This document shows, in pieces, positions 53,985 through 64,000 of a DNA stretch of 64,000 nt. The DNA is from Lasioglossum baleicum (taxonomy: Eukaryota > Arthropoda > Insecta > Hymenoptera > Halictidae), in NCBI RefSeq assembly GCF_051020765.1, contig NC_134940.1, forward strand, positions 15,141,712 through 15,205,711, read 5' to 3'. The position numbers were made by a program, and so were the translations under genes. Below the pieces are notes generated by a model. The model searched no databases and was not told where the DNA came from. It saw only the letters and a list, made by a program, of their open reading frames with translations. Each line of letters opens with the position of its first letter. Positions within the stretch are counted from its first letter, which is position 1.

Positions 53985-54984
53985 TAGTTTACGAAACTTT
54001 AAAGTCCTTTCCTAAGAGAACGACTTGAGACCCGTGGTTCCTTCGCGATGAGTACTACACGATGCAATTAAAAAGAAATATTCTTGAAAAGAATTGTCAA
54101 TGTCAATTCTACGGTCCATTTTTTTAACAGATTTCCATCTATCCAGAAGTACGGAATCTACAGTGTTTGTATATAATTTTAGAACACCCTATACTATGTC
54201 GATAAGTTTTTCAGTCTACCATACTTTTATAGCACGAACTTGAAGCTTTCTTTCGATATGATCGTTGGTGTGTACCTCAACCTTTACCCGTGCCGCATAC
54301 TGCGTGCAATACGTAAAGCCGCAGGGGAAAATTGGTTTCCTGACTCAGCCTGTGCAACGCTAAATATGATATATTTAGTTAAGATGATTAAAATTCTATT
54401 TCACTGCGGCGTCTACTTAATTATTACCGCGTGACCTTTCCATGAATCGTTGCACTTGCATCCTCTTCCTCGACGGACCGCGTGTGATGCACATGTGCAT
54501 CTGCATATCGGATTACTCGAAGCTAAGAAGAAGAAAACGGCCCGAGAAGCGCGCATAGAGAAGGCAATTGCTCCCATAAATATGTAACGCTAGGGATATT
54601 TTGCGTTCACGCGTAATTGGCCGGTTGAATCACCGCTGGTTTCCACCGCACACTCTGCGAAACGGCCATCATGACTCTACGCGGAATTTTGCGTAGCCGT
54701 CGTGCAATTCTTGGTGTGATTTTCGAAGGTTAGCCGTTTATTCGGTTAATTAATTAGTTAACCGATTTTATTCGGTAACGGAAACAATGAGAACCATATC
54801 TTCTATAATGAAAGGACTCTTTTGAATTTGGCGATGGTCACTTTCGTACAACAAAACAAGATGCACTTTTTAACAATGAAATCCTTAATACTACCTATGA
54901 AAAGTGAATGATGTTCGTTGTATGATACGTTGCATGAGAGACGATGTTCGTGACAATTAATAACAACATTTTTCTAATTATGTT
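53985..54984. other. Gene-free stretch
   Basis: A CAGGGTGT-like degenerate end lies near 54,180. No other repeat or gene is recognised. Confidence 0.35.
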
Positions 54985-55375
54985 CCTATGAAACTTCTAC
55001 CAACGCACTCGTGACAGTTTTCTGATTCAAATGAGTCCAAACGCGATGCAATTCGAATCATATTTACTTGTTTAATACACGATTCAGTAGAACCTCGATT
55101 ATCCGAACCGAGGGTCTCTAAATTCTCTCATGTTTCGCATGTGAACAGATCAATGTAAAGCAGTCCTTATTATGTACAACACGATTCACTATACAAACAT
55201 TACAAACCAGTAAAGATTTCAATCTAATGATTCATCATTAGTTAGGATAATCGATGTTCTACCCCCTATCGCGAATTAAACGAGTAAATATGATCCGAAT
55301 CCTATCGTGTTCGGACTCGTTTTAATCAGAAAAATGTTACGAATGTGTTTGTGAATGTTTCATAAGAAAATCATG
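54985..55375. mobile_element. Palindromic family C, copy 4
   Basis: The outer left arm (CTATGAAACTTCTACCAACG, CACTCGTGACAGTTTTCTGA, AATGAGTCCAAACGCGATGC) is mirrored by the outer right arm (TCGTGTTCGGACTCGTTTTA, AATCAGAAAAATGTTACGAA, TGTTTCATAAG). The inner pair, CAGTAGAACCTCGATTATCC at 55,085 and TAGGATAATCGATGTTCTAC at about 55,243, is the cleanest pogo-type end pair of the family. Confidence 0.78.
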
Positions 55376-56129
55376 AAAAACCATATAGTTATGCGACTGA
55401 ATTACTATTGCCTCAGTCGATCCATGTCTGTACAATCATTACTGTACAATGTAATCAACAAAACAGAAAGACACAATCGACGAGTTATTGAATAGGATGG
55501 AAGAGGTCGACGGGTGTGTGCGCAAAGAAAAAATATCCCGACGGGAGTTTTATTATTTCTCATTGGACGGGAACCTCGACGAATCGAGTCTCGGTTTAAA
55601 GAAGAATCTTAACGAGAGCCTCTCGACAGGAATTGTCCACCGGTTCCAATTATACTTTTCGCCAAAGCTCCGCTCGCGGAAAGGCGTCACGGTACGCTAG
55701 ATCCGCAACGAAAGTCCCGTAACGGATGCAGTTTGAATCTTGCCCAACCGAATTATACGGTGTCCTGGAAGCGGAAGGATTACGCTGAAATCCGAAAGGA
55801 CATTCTGACTCGGTGTAGCAAGATACTTCACCTCTCGGTTCCTTTTTATTATAATTGCACGTGCTGTTTCGTAACACACGCGGGGCAAAAAAAAAAACAT
55901 TAATCTCACAAAGGTATCAAGGAAAAGTTCTGCCTCGTGCTTCTTCTGTTTAACCGTGTCCATTAATTGGACAGCAACTGGTAATTAGATTCGACGATCT
56001 CATAGGAGAGGAACAATCGAGCGTACATTTGACTTTTCCAAGCTTAATTCGAACTTCCGCCGACTAGTTAGTTTTCGTCTCCGCTAAAATAGTGGTAGTG
56101 CTTTCAAAAACAGGGATCACAAAGTGTGT
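55376..56129. other. Gene-free stretch
   Basis: No gene recognised. The plus frame 55,488-55,700 has plausible codon use but no known motif. Confidence 0.3.
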
Positions 56130-56226
56130 AGGTGATTTCCATGGGACCCATGTCCGTGTACTGGCAGGGAGAGGGTAACTTTGTCCCCTGAATTCGTGCT
56201 TCCTCCCCTGATCCGGCGACACTGTT
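56130..56226. mobile_element. MITE family B (hAT-like) fragment
   Basis: GTACTGGCAGGGAGAGGGTA, ACTTTGTCCCCTGAATTCGT, GCTTCCTCCCCTGATCCGGC and GACACTGTT are the right half of family B. Confidence 0.6.
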
Positions 56227-56627
56227 AACAACACCACTCTCAATTGCCCATTGAAATATTTTAAAGTCCACTTCCGTTCTATAATTACAATCGCAATCTC
56301 AACCTGTGTCGGAAATGAAAATCATAAATAATAATCGATGCCACAGTGCCTCTCCCTCCCTCAATCCATATCAATTCACCATTTTATTGCTGCACAGCGA
56401 AGGTTCGCTGCCTCTTTGTCCTCGTATTTTCACTTACCAATCACTCGTTACGCCACTCCAATTATTCGTGAATATTTCATTTGAATACAGCTCGGTATAC
56501 GGGGGAGGGGATGCTTTTGAAACGCGTAGCCCTAATTGATGATTATACCGGTTGTTTCATAATATGTAGAATGATCATCTGCTAACGATCGATTCTACTA
56601 TAGACCAAACTAAGTGTCTTATTAGTA
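56227..56627. other. Gene-free stretch
   Basis: Nothing recognisable; the 77-codon plus frame 56,306-56,539 has no known motif. Confidence 0.3.
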
Positions 56628-56801
56628 GATTCCGGATTTTATGCACTTCTTTTTAGAGAAATGAGTGGGCGCAATTTGGTAGTGTTAATATATTATTTTC
56701 ACTACATTGAAATTATTAGTGAAAAATATAAATTTATATTTAGCTCGTGTGTCTGGCAACGGGTGCACAAACATTTTGATTTTGCATAAAGATCCCGAGT
56801 T
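56628..56801. mobile_element. MITE family A (174 bp)
   Basis: GATTCCGGATTTTATGCACT at the left and TTTGCATAAAGATCCCGAGT at the right, next to TA on both sides. Ends are slightly diverged from the family consensus. Confidence 0.75.
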
Positions 56802-57530
56802 TACTAAACTTTTGATTTTATCATATCCTACATGGTCATATTTACTTTAGCTGTTTAATTGTTAATAATATATTGCTTTGGGTAATCCGGTTCCAAACAT
56901 AAATTAAACATTGAATGGTTGATCATGCTGTATACATTTCTAAATAGCTGTTACATGACTAATTCCTGTATATTTGCACATTAATATGTTCGAATGAATA
57001 TGTATTCTGAAGCTAGCCTGAAAATGCATTAGATTTAACAAACAAATTCATCAGAACGCCAAATTTCCACTTCTCGAAAAACTTTCATACGACGCGACGC
57101 GACGTTGCAAAGTAGCTACGGGCTTCAGACCCTATCGTCGAAAATTATTAGGATTGCTCAGTATTACAACAATGGCAAATATCATCCATTCCGTAATTAA
57201 CAGTCATCTTTAACACCTTACTGCGAGCCTTTTCTTTTTAGTTTAACCTCCCCCCCCCCCCAAAGGAAAGTAGTACGGGACTCAGGGAAACAGATTTTCG
57301 GTTTCCTCAATACATACCCACTAAAAAAACCACACGTCCAGGACTTATTCCCTTTCCTCCCACAACTTCTGGCTCGCTGGAGGGCCAGACGGGCCCCGCT
57401 TTTCGCATTTCTCCCGTCTGGTTTATTATGCGAGGTGGCTCCACTCATGTTCTTGTCCAATTCGTTACCGCAGGCGTGGGCAACTTGCGGCTCGCAGCTA
57501 ACAAAAGAAGAATGTCGTGTTCTAACTTAA
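56802..57530. other. Gene-free stretch
   Basis: A C homopolymer lies at about 57,250-57,261. GACTGTTAG/AGGTTC-like hints are absent and no repeat is recognised. The text ACATACCCACTAAAAAAACC (57,311) resembles CATACCCACTAAAAAGAACC at 8,926 and both are followed by TCCAGGACT, a small shared repeat. Confidence 0.4.
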
Positions 57531-57534
57531 TGGG

Positions 57535-58135
57535 CTAGACTCGTTTTTCCAGGATTGCAAGGGATACTACAAAAGTGGGGGTTTTCAGCAGTCAAAAATG
57601 TTAGATGAAAGATCGATGTAGGCCACTGTCGCCGTCAAAAGTCCTATTTTTTCGTTTACGACGCATAATTTGCGCATGTAGCTATTTTTATAAAGCTGCG
57701 ACAGCACACGCTTCCGAATAATGTGAATTCCACCTCGTAAACGTAAAAATAGGACATTTTTTAGGGCGATCGCGGCCTAGATTGATTTTTTATCTAGCGC
57801 TTTAGACTGCTGAAAAATCCCATTTTTGTATTAGATGATTGCACAAGTTCGTGCCCGATTTGGAAATAAAATTTAATGGTTAAATTTTAAAGAATACAAC
57901 TTTATTAATCAATTATATACATATAGTCACCATTCGTTTCTAATTATAGAAAATTTAAACATTTTTTAATTTCAGTTTAACAACAATCTTTAATCAAATC
58001 TTTAAAATTTAACCATTGAAATCTATTTTCAAATCGGGCACGAACTTATGCAATCATCTAATATATTATCGAGAAATGAGAAGACGCATTCCGAACCCTT
58101 GCAATTCTGGAAACGAGTCTACCGCCTTGAAAGAA
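57535..58135. mobile_element. Palindromic element D, copy 1, interrupted
   Basis: TAGACTCGTTTTTCCAGGAT at the left and ATTCTGGAAACGAGTCTA at the right are its ends. The inner arms (GTCCTATTTTTTCGTTTACG and CGTAAACGTAAAAATAGGAC; CGATGTAGGCCACTGTCG and GCGATCGCGGCCTAGATTGA) form a long hairpin. The right part is split by the mariner-like MITE at 57,831-58,061. Copy 2 at 60.8 kb is uninterrupted. Confidence 0.78.
57831..58061. mobile_element. Mariner-like MITE (231 bp)
   Basis: TTAGATGATTGCACAAGTTC then GTGCCCGATTTG at the left and its inverse at the right give terminal repeats of about 32 bp with one or two differences, flanked by TA (57,829-57,830 and 58,062-58,063). Subterminal AAATTTAA-type blocks are also mirrored. 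Noncoding. Confidence 0.9.
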
Positions 58136-58167
58136 CGGAATAACAATTCAATTGCTCAACCCTGAGA

Positions 58168-58340
58168 TTCGGAGCACGAATTGAGGGGAATGCAGTTACC
58201 CTCTCTCTGCCAGTACCGGATTAGTCACATGACATCGTGATACATGTACGAAACGCATCACGTGACCGGGCGTGAGGAATATCGTTTATAGAAGGGGAAT
58301 GTAGAGAGGGGACACTTAATCTGGCGACTCTATATTGTAC
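58168..58340. mobile_element. MITE family B (hAT-like)
   Basis: GAGCACGAATTGAGGGGAAT, GTTACCCTCTCTCTGCCAGT, ACCGGATTAGTCACATGAC, ATCACGTGACCGGGCG and CACTTAATCTGGCGACTCTA lie in the reverse order of the 60.6 kb copy. The central CATGACATCGTGATACATG is a partial palindrome. Confidence 0.65.
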
Positions 58341-59099
58341 GGCGAGGATTCGTAACCTTGTTTATTCACCCCCCCCCCTCCCCGACAAATTGAAAGACCG
58401 TGACCCCGAGCAAAACTTTCACACGTTCGAAAGTCGTCTAAGATACTGTTCGGATCGCATGGGATGGAGCAAGGGGGTGAGGTTTATCAGCGATCATGGG
58501 GCGCGGACCAGCACGGCGCGGCAGTTGCAAGTTTCTCGCGTTGCAAATCGAATCGATCGTATCGATCGGGGAAAGAAGGGTGATTCGGTTTAGCGGCGTT
58601 GGTAGTTAACAGGGAGGGTCCGATGTAATTCATCGATCGGCACTCTCGACGTTACTACGGACGCTAGATATCGATAGCCCTTGGAATGTTGTTCGTGGAC
58701 AGCGGCTCCACCAGCGGCGGACAGCTTTACGACCATCTGGAATACCATTACAAGTCTCACCGATACAACGCAGTCCGTCCTGCCAGTCCTTCACGTACAT
58801 TCGGGAACCCCATCAATTCTCTATTCACGGACCGGGATGATTCTTTGCACCGGGGCTTGGAACGGTTCCGAAAATAACTTCCGTTTAAAACTGCTGTAGG
58901 TACGGTGACCATACATCCTCTGTTCAAATAGACCTCACTGTTCAGGCGGGACCATTGAGCTCTTCATTTTGTGAATTGAAATGAAATTAACGTTAAGTCT
59001 CTTCATTTGAGATTCTTATTATTAATTTCTCCAAAATTCTTCAATTTCAAATACCACGCGAAACATCTGTTGATGTCTTGTGCCCAACACTAGTTCCAG
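58341..59099. other. Stretch with one candidate frame, otherwise gene-free
   Basis: A C homopolymer is at about 58,369-58,377. The GC-richer stretch 58,380-58,680 has a 67-codon frame and repeats of ATCGATCG; it could be an untranslated leader of the candidate frame at 58,686, but nothing proves that. Confidence 0.3.
58686..58877 (+). CDS. Unrecognised 63-codon open frame
   Basis: I do not recognise it. The frame uses balanced, GC-favouring codons, unlike the AT-rich noncoding DNA nearby. It encodes a hydrophilic peptide with SGSTSGGQLYDHLEYHYKSH near the start and a basic end (RGLERFRK) before TAA. An AG at about 58,677 could be a splice acceptor, but no pyrimidine tract precedes it. A second frame (58,681-58,899) is also open, which weakens the case. 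It could be a terminal exon or chance. Confidence 0.2.
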   Translation: MLFVDSGSTSGGQLYDHLEYHYKSHRYNAVRPASPSRTFGNPINSLFTDRDDSLHRGLERFRK

Positions 59100-59348
59100 A
59101 AATGTTGTACTTCCTTGAAAGAGGCGGTTTCCGAGGCGATTTGCAGTCAGGCATTTGAACAAGACATTTTCCTTCGCAGAAATGTCCGCCTAAGCTTCGT
59201 TAAGGAGTTAATAACACGAATCCGTTCGTTTGCGTTGGTAACTCCTTCAAAAAGCCGCGAAGGTAGATTTCCGCAAAGGAGAAAGTTCTTTCGAATGACC
59301 TAAGGAATCTGCCCTTTCAAGAAACTCCAGTTTTTGAACACCCTGTAC
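59100..59348. mobile_element. Diverged hairpin element, relative of 31,218-31,579
   Basis: TTTGAACAAGACATTTTCCT, TCGCAGAAATGT, AGGAGTTAATAACACGAATC and, mirrored, TTGGTAACTCCTTCAAAAAG, CGCAAAGGAGAAAGTTCTTT match the arms of the 31.2 kb hairpin. The right end reads TTTTGAACACCCTGTACA. The GC-rich centre is missing, so the loop region was lost. Confidence 0.6.
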
Positions 59349-60599
59349 AAGCGCAGCTACCAGAAACCTCGTTGCCAGGTGAAACTAGATTACAGCTGAT
59401 GGAAACACGTGTGTCCGTATGACGTTTTACACCTTTCAATCGGAAAAATGTCCGTTCTATCGTTCGAAAAAAATCGGTACTCAAGTTCCGGGCCGTGATC
59501 GAGCCGGCGATCCCGAAGCGAAGCGATAGTGTAAGGCCGGTAAACCAACAAACACACGCGGGCAGAATTAATTATCCGCGAGGGGAATACCAGATTTCGC
59601 GTCCCGGATAAATCCTTGGCGCGTTATTAAATCGTTTTTTTTTTTCTCCGGGCTGGAAGAAGAGCTTGTGCTTATCGATTGAATTTATCTTCTTTCCATT
59701 CCGCTTGCATGGGAAACCAAGCGACTCGTTAGGAGAGAGGAGTGACCTACGAGAGACCGACATACACACGCACCAGATGCGCCATTCAACCTTCCGAGCA
59801 CGTCCTGTAATGAGAACGTATTACGAGCCGTAATAAAATCTATCGTTATCGCGTGGTCCAACGATACGAATGCTGGGGCAAAAGGGAGACTAATACATCG
59901 GCGTCGAAAGGAATCGATAGGGGGAAAGAGCGGACGTTCGGCCCGGAGAACGGAAAGAATTCAAAGGCGCGCACTCTTTTAGTGGAATCTGTAATGGCGC
60001 TTGGAAACGCTCTTCAGACCGGATATCCGATACAATGGAATCTTCTTGCATTGCGCTTGATCGTTCCCAAACGGTATTTGAATACTGAAACCGCAGCTTT
60101 TCATTCGAGCGCTTCAATTTGTTAGTTGTCACCCCCTTTGACACTAACAACAGCCCAAATTCAGTTCAAAACAGTTCAAAAAATCCTGCGAATAGAAACT
60201 CCAACTGTTTTCCACAAATTAGATATACTGAAGTTCGGTATAGTGGAATAAATAAGCACCCGTGTATTTCTCAGATGTCAAAATGGCTTTACAGTTCTCG
60301 TTCGGACGGCTTTCGGGAGCAAAGAGAAAATTATCTGAAAAGAAATGAGATGGGTCGAGCAGCAGTGGAACAAATGAGAAGAGTGAGAAGGGACGGACAT
60401 AGCAAATAGCTTGAGAAGAAGGGATATAGGAATGCAAGAACAATCAGCAGTATAATAAAATAGAAGAATCGTAAAATTCTCAAAAATCGAGGTTGTGCGA
60501 CGAAAGATATAACGATCGTAATGATTCGTAGCGTTGATCTTCTTTTGTTTCTACGTGACCAGCACAATCCCCACCACGAGTTCCAGAACCTTGTACGCC
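59349..60599. other. Gene-free stretch
   Basis: No gene or repeat recognised. Several frames of 60-96 codons overlap on both strands (59,853-60,443) without known motifs. Confidence 0.3.
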
Positions 60600-60745
60600 T
60601 CGCGGTAGGGGTCGCCAAATTAAGATTCGTATCCCCCTTCTACGACGCTGTTCCCCCACGCTTCCGCCACGCGTTCGGTCACGTGACACGGTACTGGCAG
60701 AGAGAGGGTAACTGCATTCCCCTCAATTCGTGCTCCGTTGCACCT
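60600..60745. mobile_element. MITE family B (hAT-like)
   Basis: GGGTCGCCAAATTAAGATTC, CCCCCTTCTACGACGCTGTT, CCCCCACGCTTCCGCCACG, GGTCACGTGACACGGTACTG and CCCCTCAATTCGTGCTCCG occur in family order. The right terminus is missing. Confidence 0.65.
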
Positions 60746-60774
60746 GTTGAGAAATTGTTATTCCGTTTAAGGGA

Positions 60775-61078
60775 GTAGACTCGTTTTTCCAGGATTGCAA
60801 GGGTTTGGGATGCGCGTTCTTCTTTCTCGATAATATAATACAACAATGGGGTCTTTCAGTAGCCAAAAACGCTAGAAAAAAAAACAATCTAGGCCGCTAT
60901 CGTCCTCAAAAGTCCTATTTTTTCGTTAACGAGGCGTAATTTGCATTATTCGGAAGCATACAACCGCTGAATAATACAAATTACGCCTTACGAGGGCGAT
61001 CGTGGCCTAGACTGATCTTTTGTTTAGCGCTTTTGACTACTGAAAACGAAAAATCTAGAGTCCACCGCCTTAAGTCAG
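60775..61078. mobile_element. Palindromic element D, copy 2, uninterrupted
   Basis: TAGACTCGTTTTTCCAGGAT starts the copy. The arms AGTCCTATTTTTTCGTTAAC, GAGGCGTAATTTGCATTATT and AATAATACAAATTACGCCTT form the hairpin. Read in reverse, TTGTATTATATTATCGAG corresponds to the junction in copy 1 where the mariner-like MITE sits, so this is an empty site. Confidence 0.75.
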
Positions 61079-61084
61079 AACACG

Positions 61085-61262
61085 ATCTTTCCTATGGAAA
61101 TGTTTGTATTGGTTGCAAGACACAGGATCTAAATAAAAATTTCATTCTTCTTTCGATGATCTTGTTAAAGTGACACTAATACACTGGTGGCTATAAATCT
61201 TTTTAATACCTCCACTGTTTTAAACTGTACGTATCCATTTTTGTCATAAATACACTAAATCC
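61085..61262. mobile_element. MITE family A, diverged
   Basis: CACAGGATCTAAATAAAAAT, TTTTAAACTGTACGTATCCA and TTTTGTCATAAATACACTAA, then ATCCGC, match the 36.4 kb copy. The left end is degraded (GATCTTTCCTATGGAAATG). Confidence 0.6.
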
Positions 61263-63719
61263 GCAATTCGTGCTACCTCCGCTCATCTGGCGACTGTGCC
61301 CCCGCGTGATAGGGGTCGCTAGTATACAACAAACGAGGTTCTACCGTGATCGTCAAGCGATGTATTTGAATATCATTAAAACGACCTTGTTAAGACTCGC
61401 CAGCCGTCAATGGATCGAAATATCGGAAATATCAGGAATGGGTGTACTCTTCTAATTCGCTAATGATGCAAGCGGATTAAGGGATCGTTAAAAGCTATAC
61501 CTGTTACGTAATCAAAGGGGCTCTGTCGGCAGGGTAGTCAGCTGAATCAGCCTGTGCGTGGAAAATACGCGTGCATAGTCGACTCAACCCCACCCTACGA
61601 CTAGCCGTCGTAACCGCACCAGCACACAATGGCTGATTAAGCCGCTTCGAACCGTTTACAATGTCCACGAGCTGCCACTAGGCGTTAGTTTCAATCGAAC
61701 GAGCCGACGCGACGACCGGATCGACCGTTTGCGTCGTCGTCAGTCCATCATTAAAAAAACGCGGACTCCTACGATGCGCATTCCAACACAAGAACAGCTA
61801 AGTTTCTTCCTTCCCTTGTTTATTCGACAGTCCTCTCTTGATCAATCGTAGACGCGCGATTGTTTGGCGAGCATCGCGCGCGCTGCTCAAGAGAGGTCCA
61901 ATGGCAATCAGCGAATTCGCACCTCTGACCTAGATCTATGATTAAATCCCCGATTGCGAGCTGTTATTTGGAAAATCAACTTGCTGGCTACGAGTTGCAG
62001 ATCTTTATTGCATATTAACGATGAAATGGTTCGACCGATGGATGTACAATGTACAGGGTTGTCAAGAAATTAGGTGTAGCAACAAGTTAGCATAGCAAAA
62101 TAACCTTGACAGACTTTCTTTTCAAGCTCTAATGTTTCTTTCACGACTGTCCCGTGTTCTACTCGTCGAGAGGAACAAACTTCTCAAAGGAAGCGTCAGA
62201 ATATCATTAGAATGAAATGTTAACCTTGAAAATGATCATTTACTGTTAAATACGCCTTCGATATCGGTTTTGCAGATAATGATTCTTGAAATACTGAAGA
62301 TAAATGATTGCGTGCGGAGACGATTTTGCAGACTTAATCTTGAATCGATTGAAAGAATTCACGGCATGAAAGCTGAGGTTGCAAAACCCGCTGATCAGTT
62401 CTTGTTGCGTGACGATGCTTCTTCTCGTAACGCGACTGTCATTAAGCTATTTCTTACGGGGAAAAACCGTCACAGTTCGCAAACCGTCCCGTCACTCATC
62501 GGATTCGATAACAGCGGATCTATTTCGAAAGTTAAAATTCCACTCGAGTCGTTCGCCATTTTGACTCCCTCGACAACTAGTTTCTCGGAAGTTTTACGAT
62601 TTTACACACCGAAGATTTCTTGGAGAATTCGATTCTTTATCAATTTATGAACATGGTCAGGCTGCAGCCCATTATGTGGAATCATTTCTGCACATATTAT
62701 GAATAAAATGCTGTACCAGTCGAGAGATTGAAACAACTTCTGCATTAGCTGCGGCTCAGTTAACAATAAACCGCGGTAAACGTTGAGCGCATTTGGACGG
62801 CGAACAATAGTGAACCGAACGATAACAATTTTTCTAGAGTCCGATTTACCCGGTGCGTTTTCCACGGCACGTATGAAAGCGACAATACACGCACTGCGGG
62901 TGACGCGAAAGCCGCTTTGCGTCCGTCAGAAGAGCAATTCCATCGCGGAGACCTCGCAAATACCGTTGCCACGATGCTGAGGCATTTAATCCATTGCCAC
63001 GGCTGGCATTGTTCTTGCCTCGCGTTACGGCAGGGCATCTCTCTCTCTCTCTCTCTTTCTCTTTTGCCTTCTATTTTTCCTTTTGCCACTCCACCCATGT
63101 TTCTACTCTCGTCCTTTTCCTTCCCGCCCATTCTTTCCTCGTCGCTCGCGACGATGGCCTTGCCGGCCAGTTACCGCTCCAAATCGGCTTTCTCTGCAAC
63201 GCCCTCCACCGCTATTGTTTTAGCTGAATTTAATTACGCGTCGGATACGAATCGTCCGAGTCTGCCGGATGAAATCCTCTTTGAATGCACCCTGCCCCTC
63301 CCCCCGCCGCAACGGCTCGACTATACCCCTCCCTCCCCACCATTCTAACTCCACGACACTTCGACCAGACCTTTGTTTCCGGTTCGAGCTTGGCTCAAAG
63401 GGAGCTGGGATTTATTTAATCGGATAGCTAGTCCAATGCTCGAACCCGACCTGTATTTGCTGAGTTGTGTTGCCACGGGTTCTTTGTGGCGTGCTTTTCG
63501 AACGTTTTGCTTTAAGAATGATGAATCGCAGTACTTTCCTTCTTTCTTGTTTTTTCTTTTCCTTTCGTTCTTCACCGGTACGCACCCTCTTGCTGTCGCG
63601 CTGGCGGTTTCGGTCGGTCCGCGTCATTAGCGAGTTGCAATGGAAAATCAGTCGGAAGTATGTGTAATTAACCCTTTGATTACTGTTCACAAGGTACACT
63701 GTTACGAATAACAGTTCTA
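61263..63719. other. Gene-free stretch, partly GC-rich
   Basis: A family B end (AATTCGTGCTACCTCCGCTC, ATCTGGCGACTGTG) opens it at 61,264-61,300. 61,500-61,900 is GC-rich and contains TCGTCAGTCCATC near 61,738, an initiator-like match that by itself means little. The plus frame 62,270-62,650 follows TCGGTTTTGCAG, a possible splice acceptor, but has no known motif. A CT tract lies at 63,037-63,062, and frames through it are serine-leucine artefacts. Confidence 0.3.
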
Positions 63720-63790
63720 GCCAGCGTCGCCAAATGAGGGGGAAAATGTGGCTCTCTCTCTCTCTCTTCCAGTATCGGCAATGTCTCGAT
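63720..63790. mobile_element. MITE family B fragment with CT tract
   Basis: CAGCGTCGCCAAATGAGGGG followed by a CT tract (63,751-63,768) and TCCAGTATCGGCAATG resembles the family B left end and CTGGCAGAGAGAGGG segment. Confidence 0.45.
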
Positions 63791-63924
63791 ATATAGGGAA
63801 ACATTTCGGGATAAAAACGTTATTTATACGGTTCCTTCATCTCTTATTCGCCAATTCAATGAACTCTATGTAACTAGCGAACGTGAACAATATTCCTGGA
63901 ATGTTGGCATTGTGATGACAAGCA

Positions 63925-64000
63925 TAATCGAGGTTCCACAAAATCATGTGTTAAACAAGTAAATGCGATCCGAATTGTACCGTCTTTGGTTTCATTTTAT
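63925..64000. mobile_element. Palindromic family C, copy cut by window edge
   Basis: ATAATCGAGGTTCCACAAAA, TGTTAAACAAGTAAATGCGA, TCCGAATTGTACCG and TTTGGTTTCATTTTA match the inner motif and right arm of family C (49,420-49,500). It continues beyond the window. Confidence 0.65.

Noticed and set aside
62270..62650. 126-codon plus frame after TCGGTTTTGCAG
   Set aside because: A single acceptor-like site is weak evidence, and the peptide shows no recognisable domain.
1..64000. tRNA, rRNA or known insect microRNA genes
   Set aside because: By eye I found no tRNA A/B box pair with a cloverleaf, no rRNA segments and none of the common microRNA seeds in hairpins. A tRNAscan-SE and miRNA homology run would be decisive.

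Overview
This window looks like AT-rich nuclear DNA of an insect, probably a hymenopteran. That placement is an inference from the mariner ends, the abundant TTAA- and TA-flanked miniature elements, and the short GC-rich patches set in AT-rich DNA. I found no host gene I can name, no rRNA or tRNA, no prokaryotic operon and no CRISPR array. Nearly all open frames are short, start and stop by chance, or translate microsatellites. The window is best read as intergenic or long-intron DNA filled with non-autonomous mobile elements. The only recognisable protein remnants are a C-terminal hAT transposase piece (51,032-51,631, minus), a 35-codon mariner transposase N-terminus (23,468-23,575, minus) and an unclassified possible transposase tail (16,073-16,306, plus).

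Layout: 1-5.3 kb holds a roughly 217-bp satellite array (1,370-2,597) and hAT-like fragments. 5.3-8.7 kb holds copies of a TA-flanked MITE (family A, end GACTGCGGATCTTTATGCA), one of them split by a TTAA-flanked MITE. 11.6-16.9 kb is dense with repeats: an 82-bp tandem array carrying a mariner terminus, two palindromic elements, a pogo-like MITE, a Penelope-like palindrome with hammerhead-ribozyme core motifs (15,171-15,511), an 81-bp mariner MITE and an 883-bp TA-flanked element. 17.9-20.4 kb holds a 10-bp AT minisatellite and a 51-bp minisatellite. 22.6-23.7 kb holds a second TA-flanked element nested in a family A MITE, then an internally deleted mariner. 31.2-38.6 kb holds a 362-bp near-perfect hairpin element, a lone relative of the satellite monomer, a second Penelope-like palindrome, and pogo-, Tc1- and A-type MITEs. 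39.7-49.6 kb holds a hAT MITE with its target duplication, palindromic family C copies and a 272-bp array interrupted by a MITE. 50.5-52.5 kb is a hAT remnant with the third Penelope-like palindrome inserted in it. 53.3-64 kb holds direct duplications, more family C and hAT-like family B copies, and a palindromic element D interrupted by a mariner-like MITE.

The most notable structure is the Penelope-like set (15.17-15.51, 33.86-34.25 and 51.95-52.47 kb). All three are inverted-arm palindromes sharing a TCGGCGC terminal box. All carry a stem-II-plus-GAAA motif, and two have a one-sided tail of about 36 nt inside an exact 11-14 bp target duplication. The second notable theme is natural empty sites inside the window, which let insertion boundaries be read directly. 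The third is a satellite array that appears to descend from a TTAA-flanked MITE.
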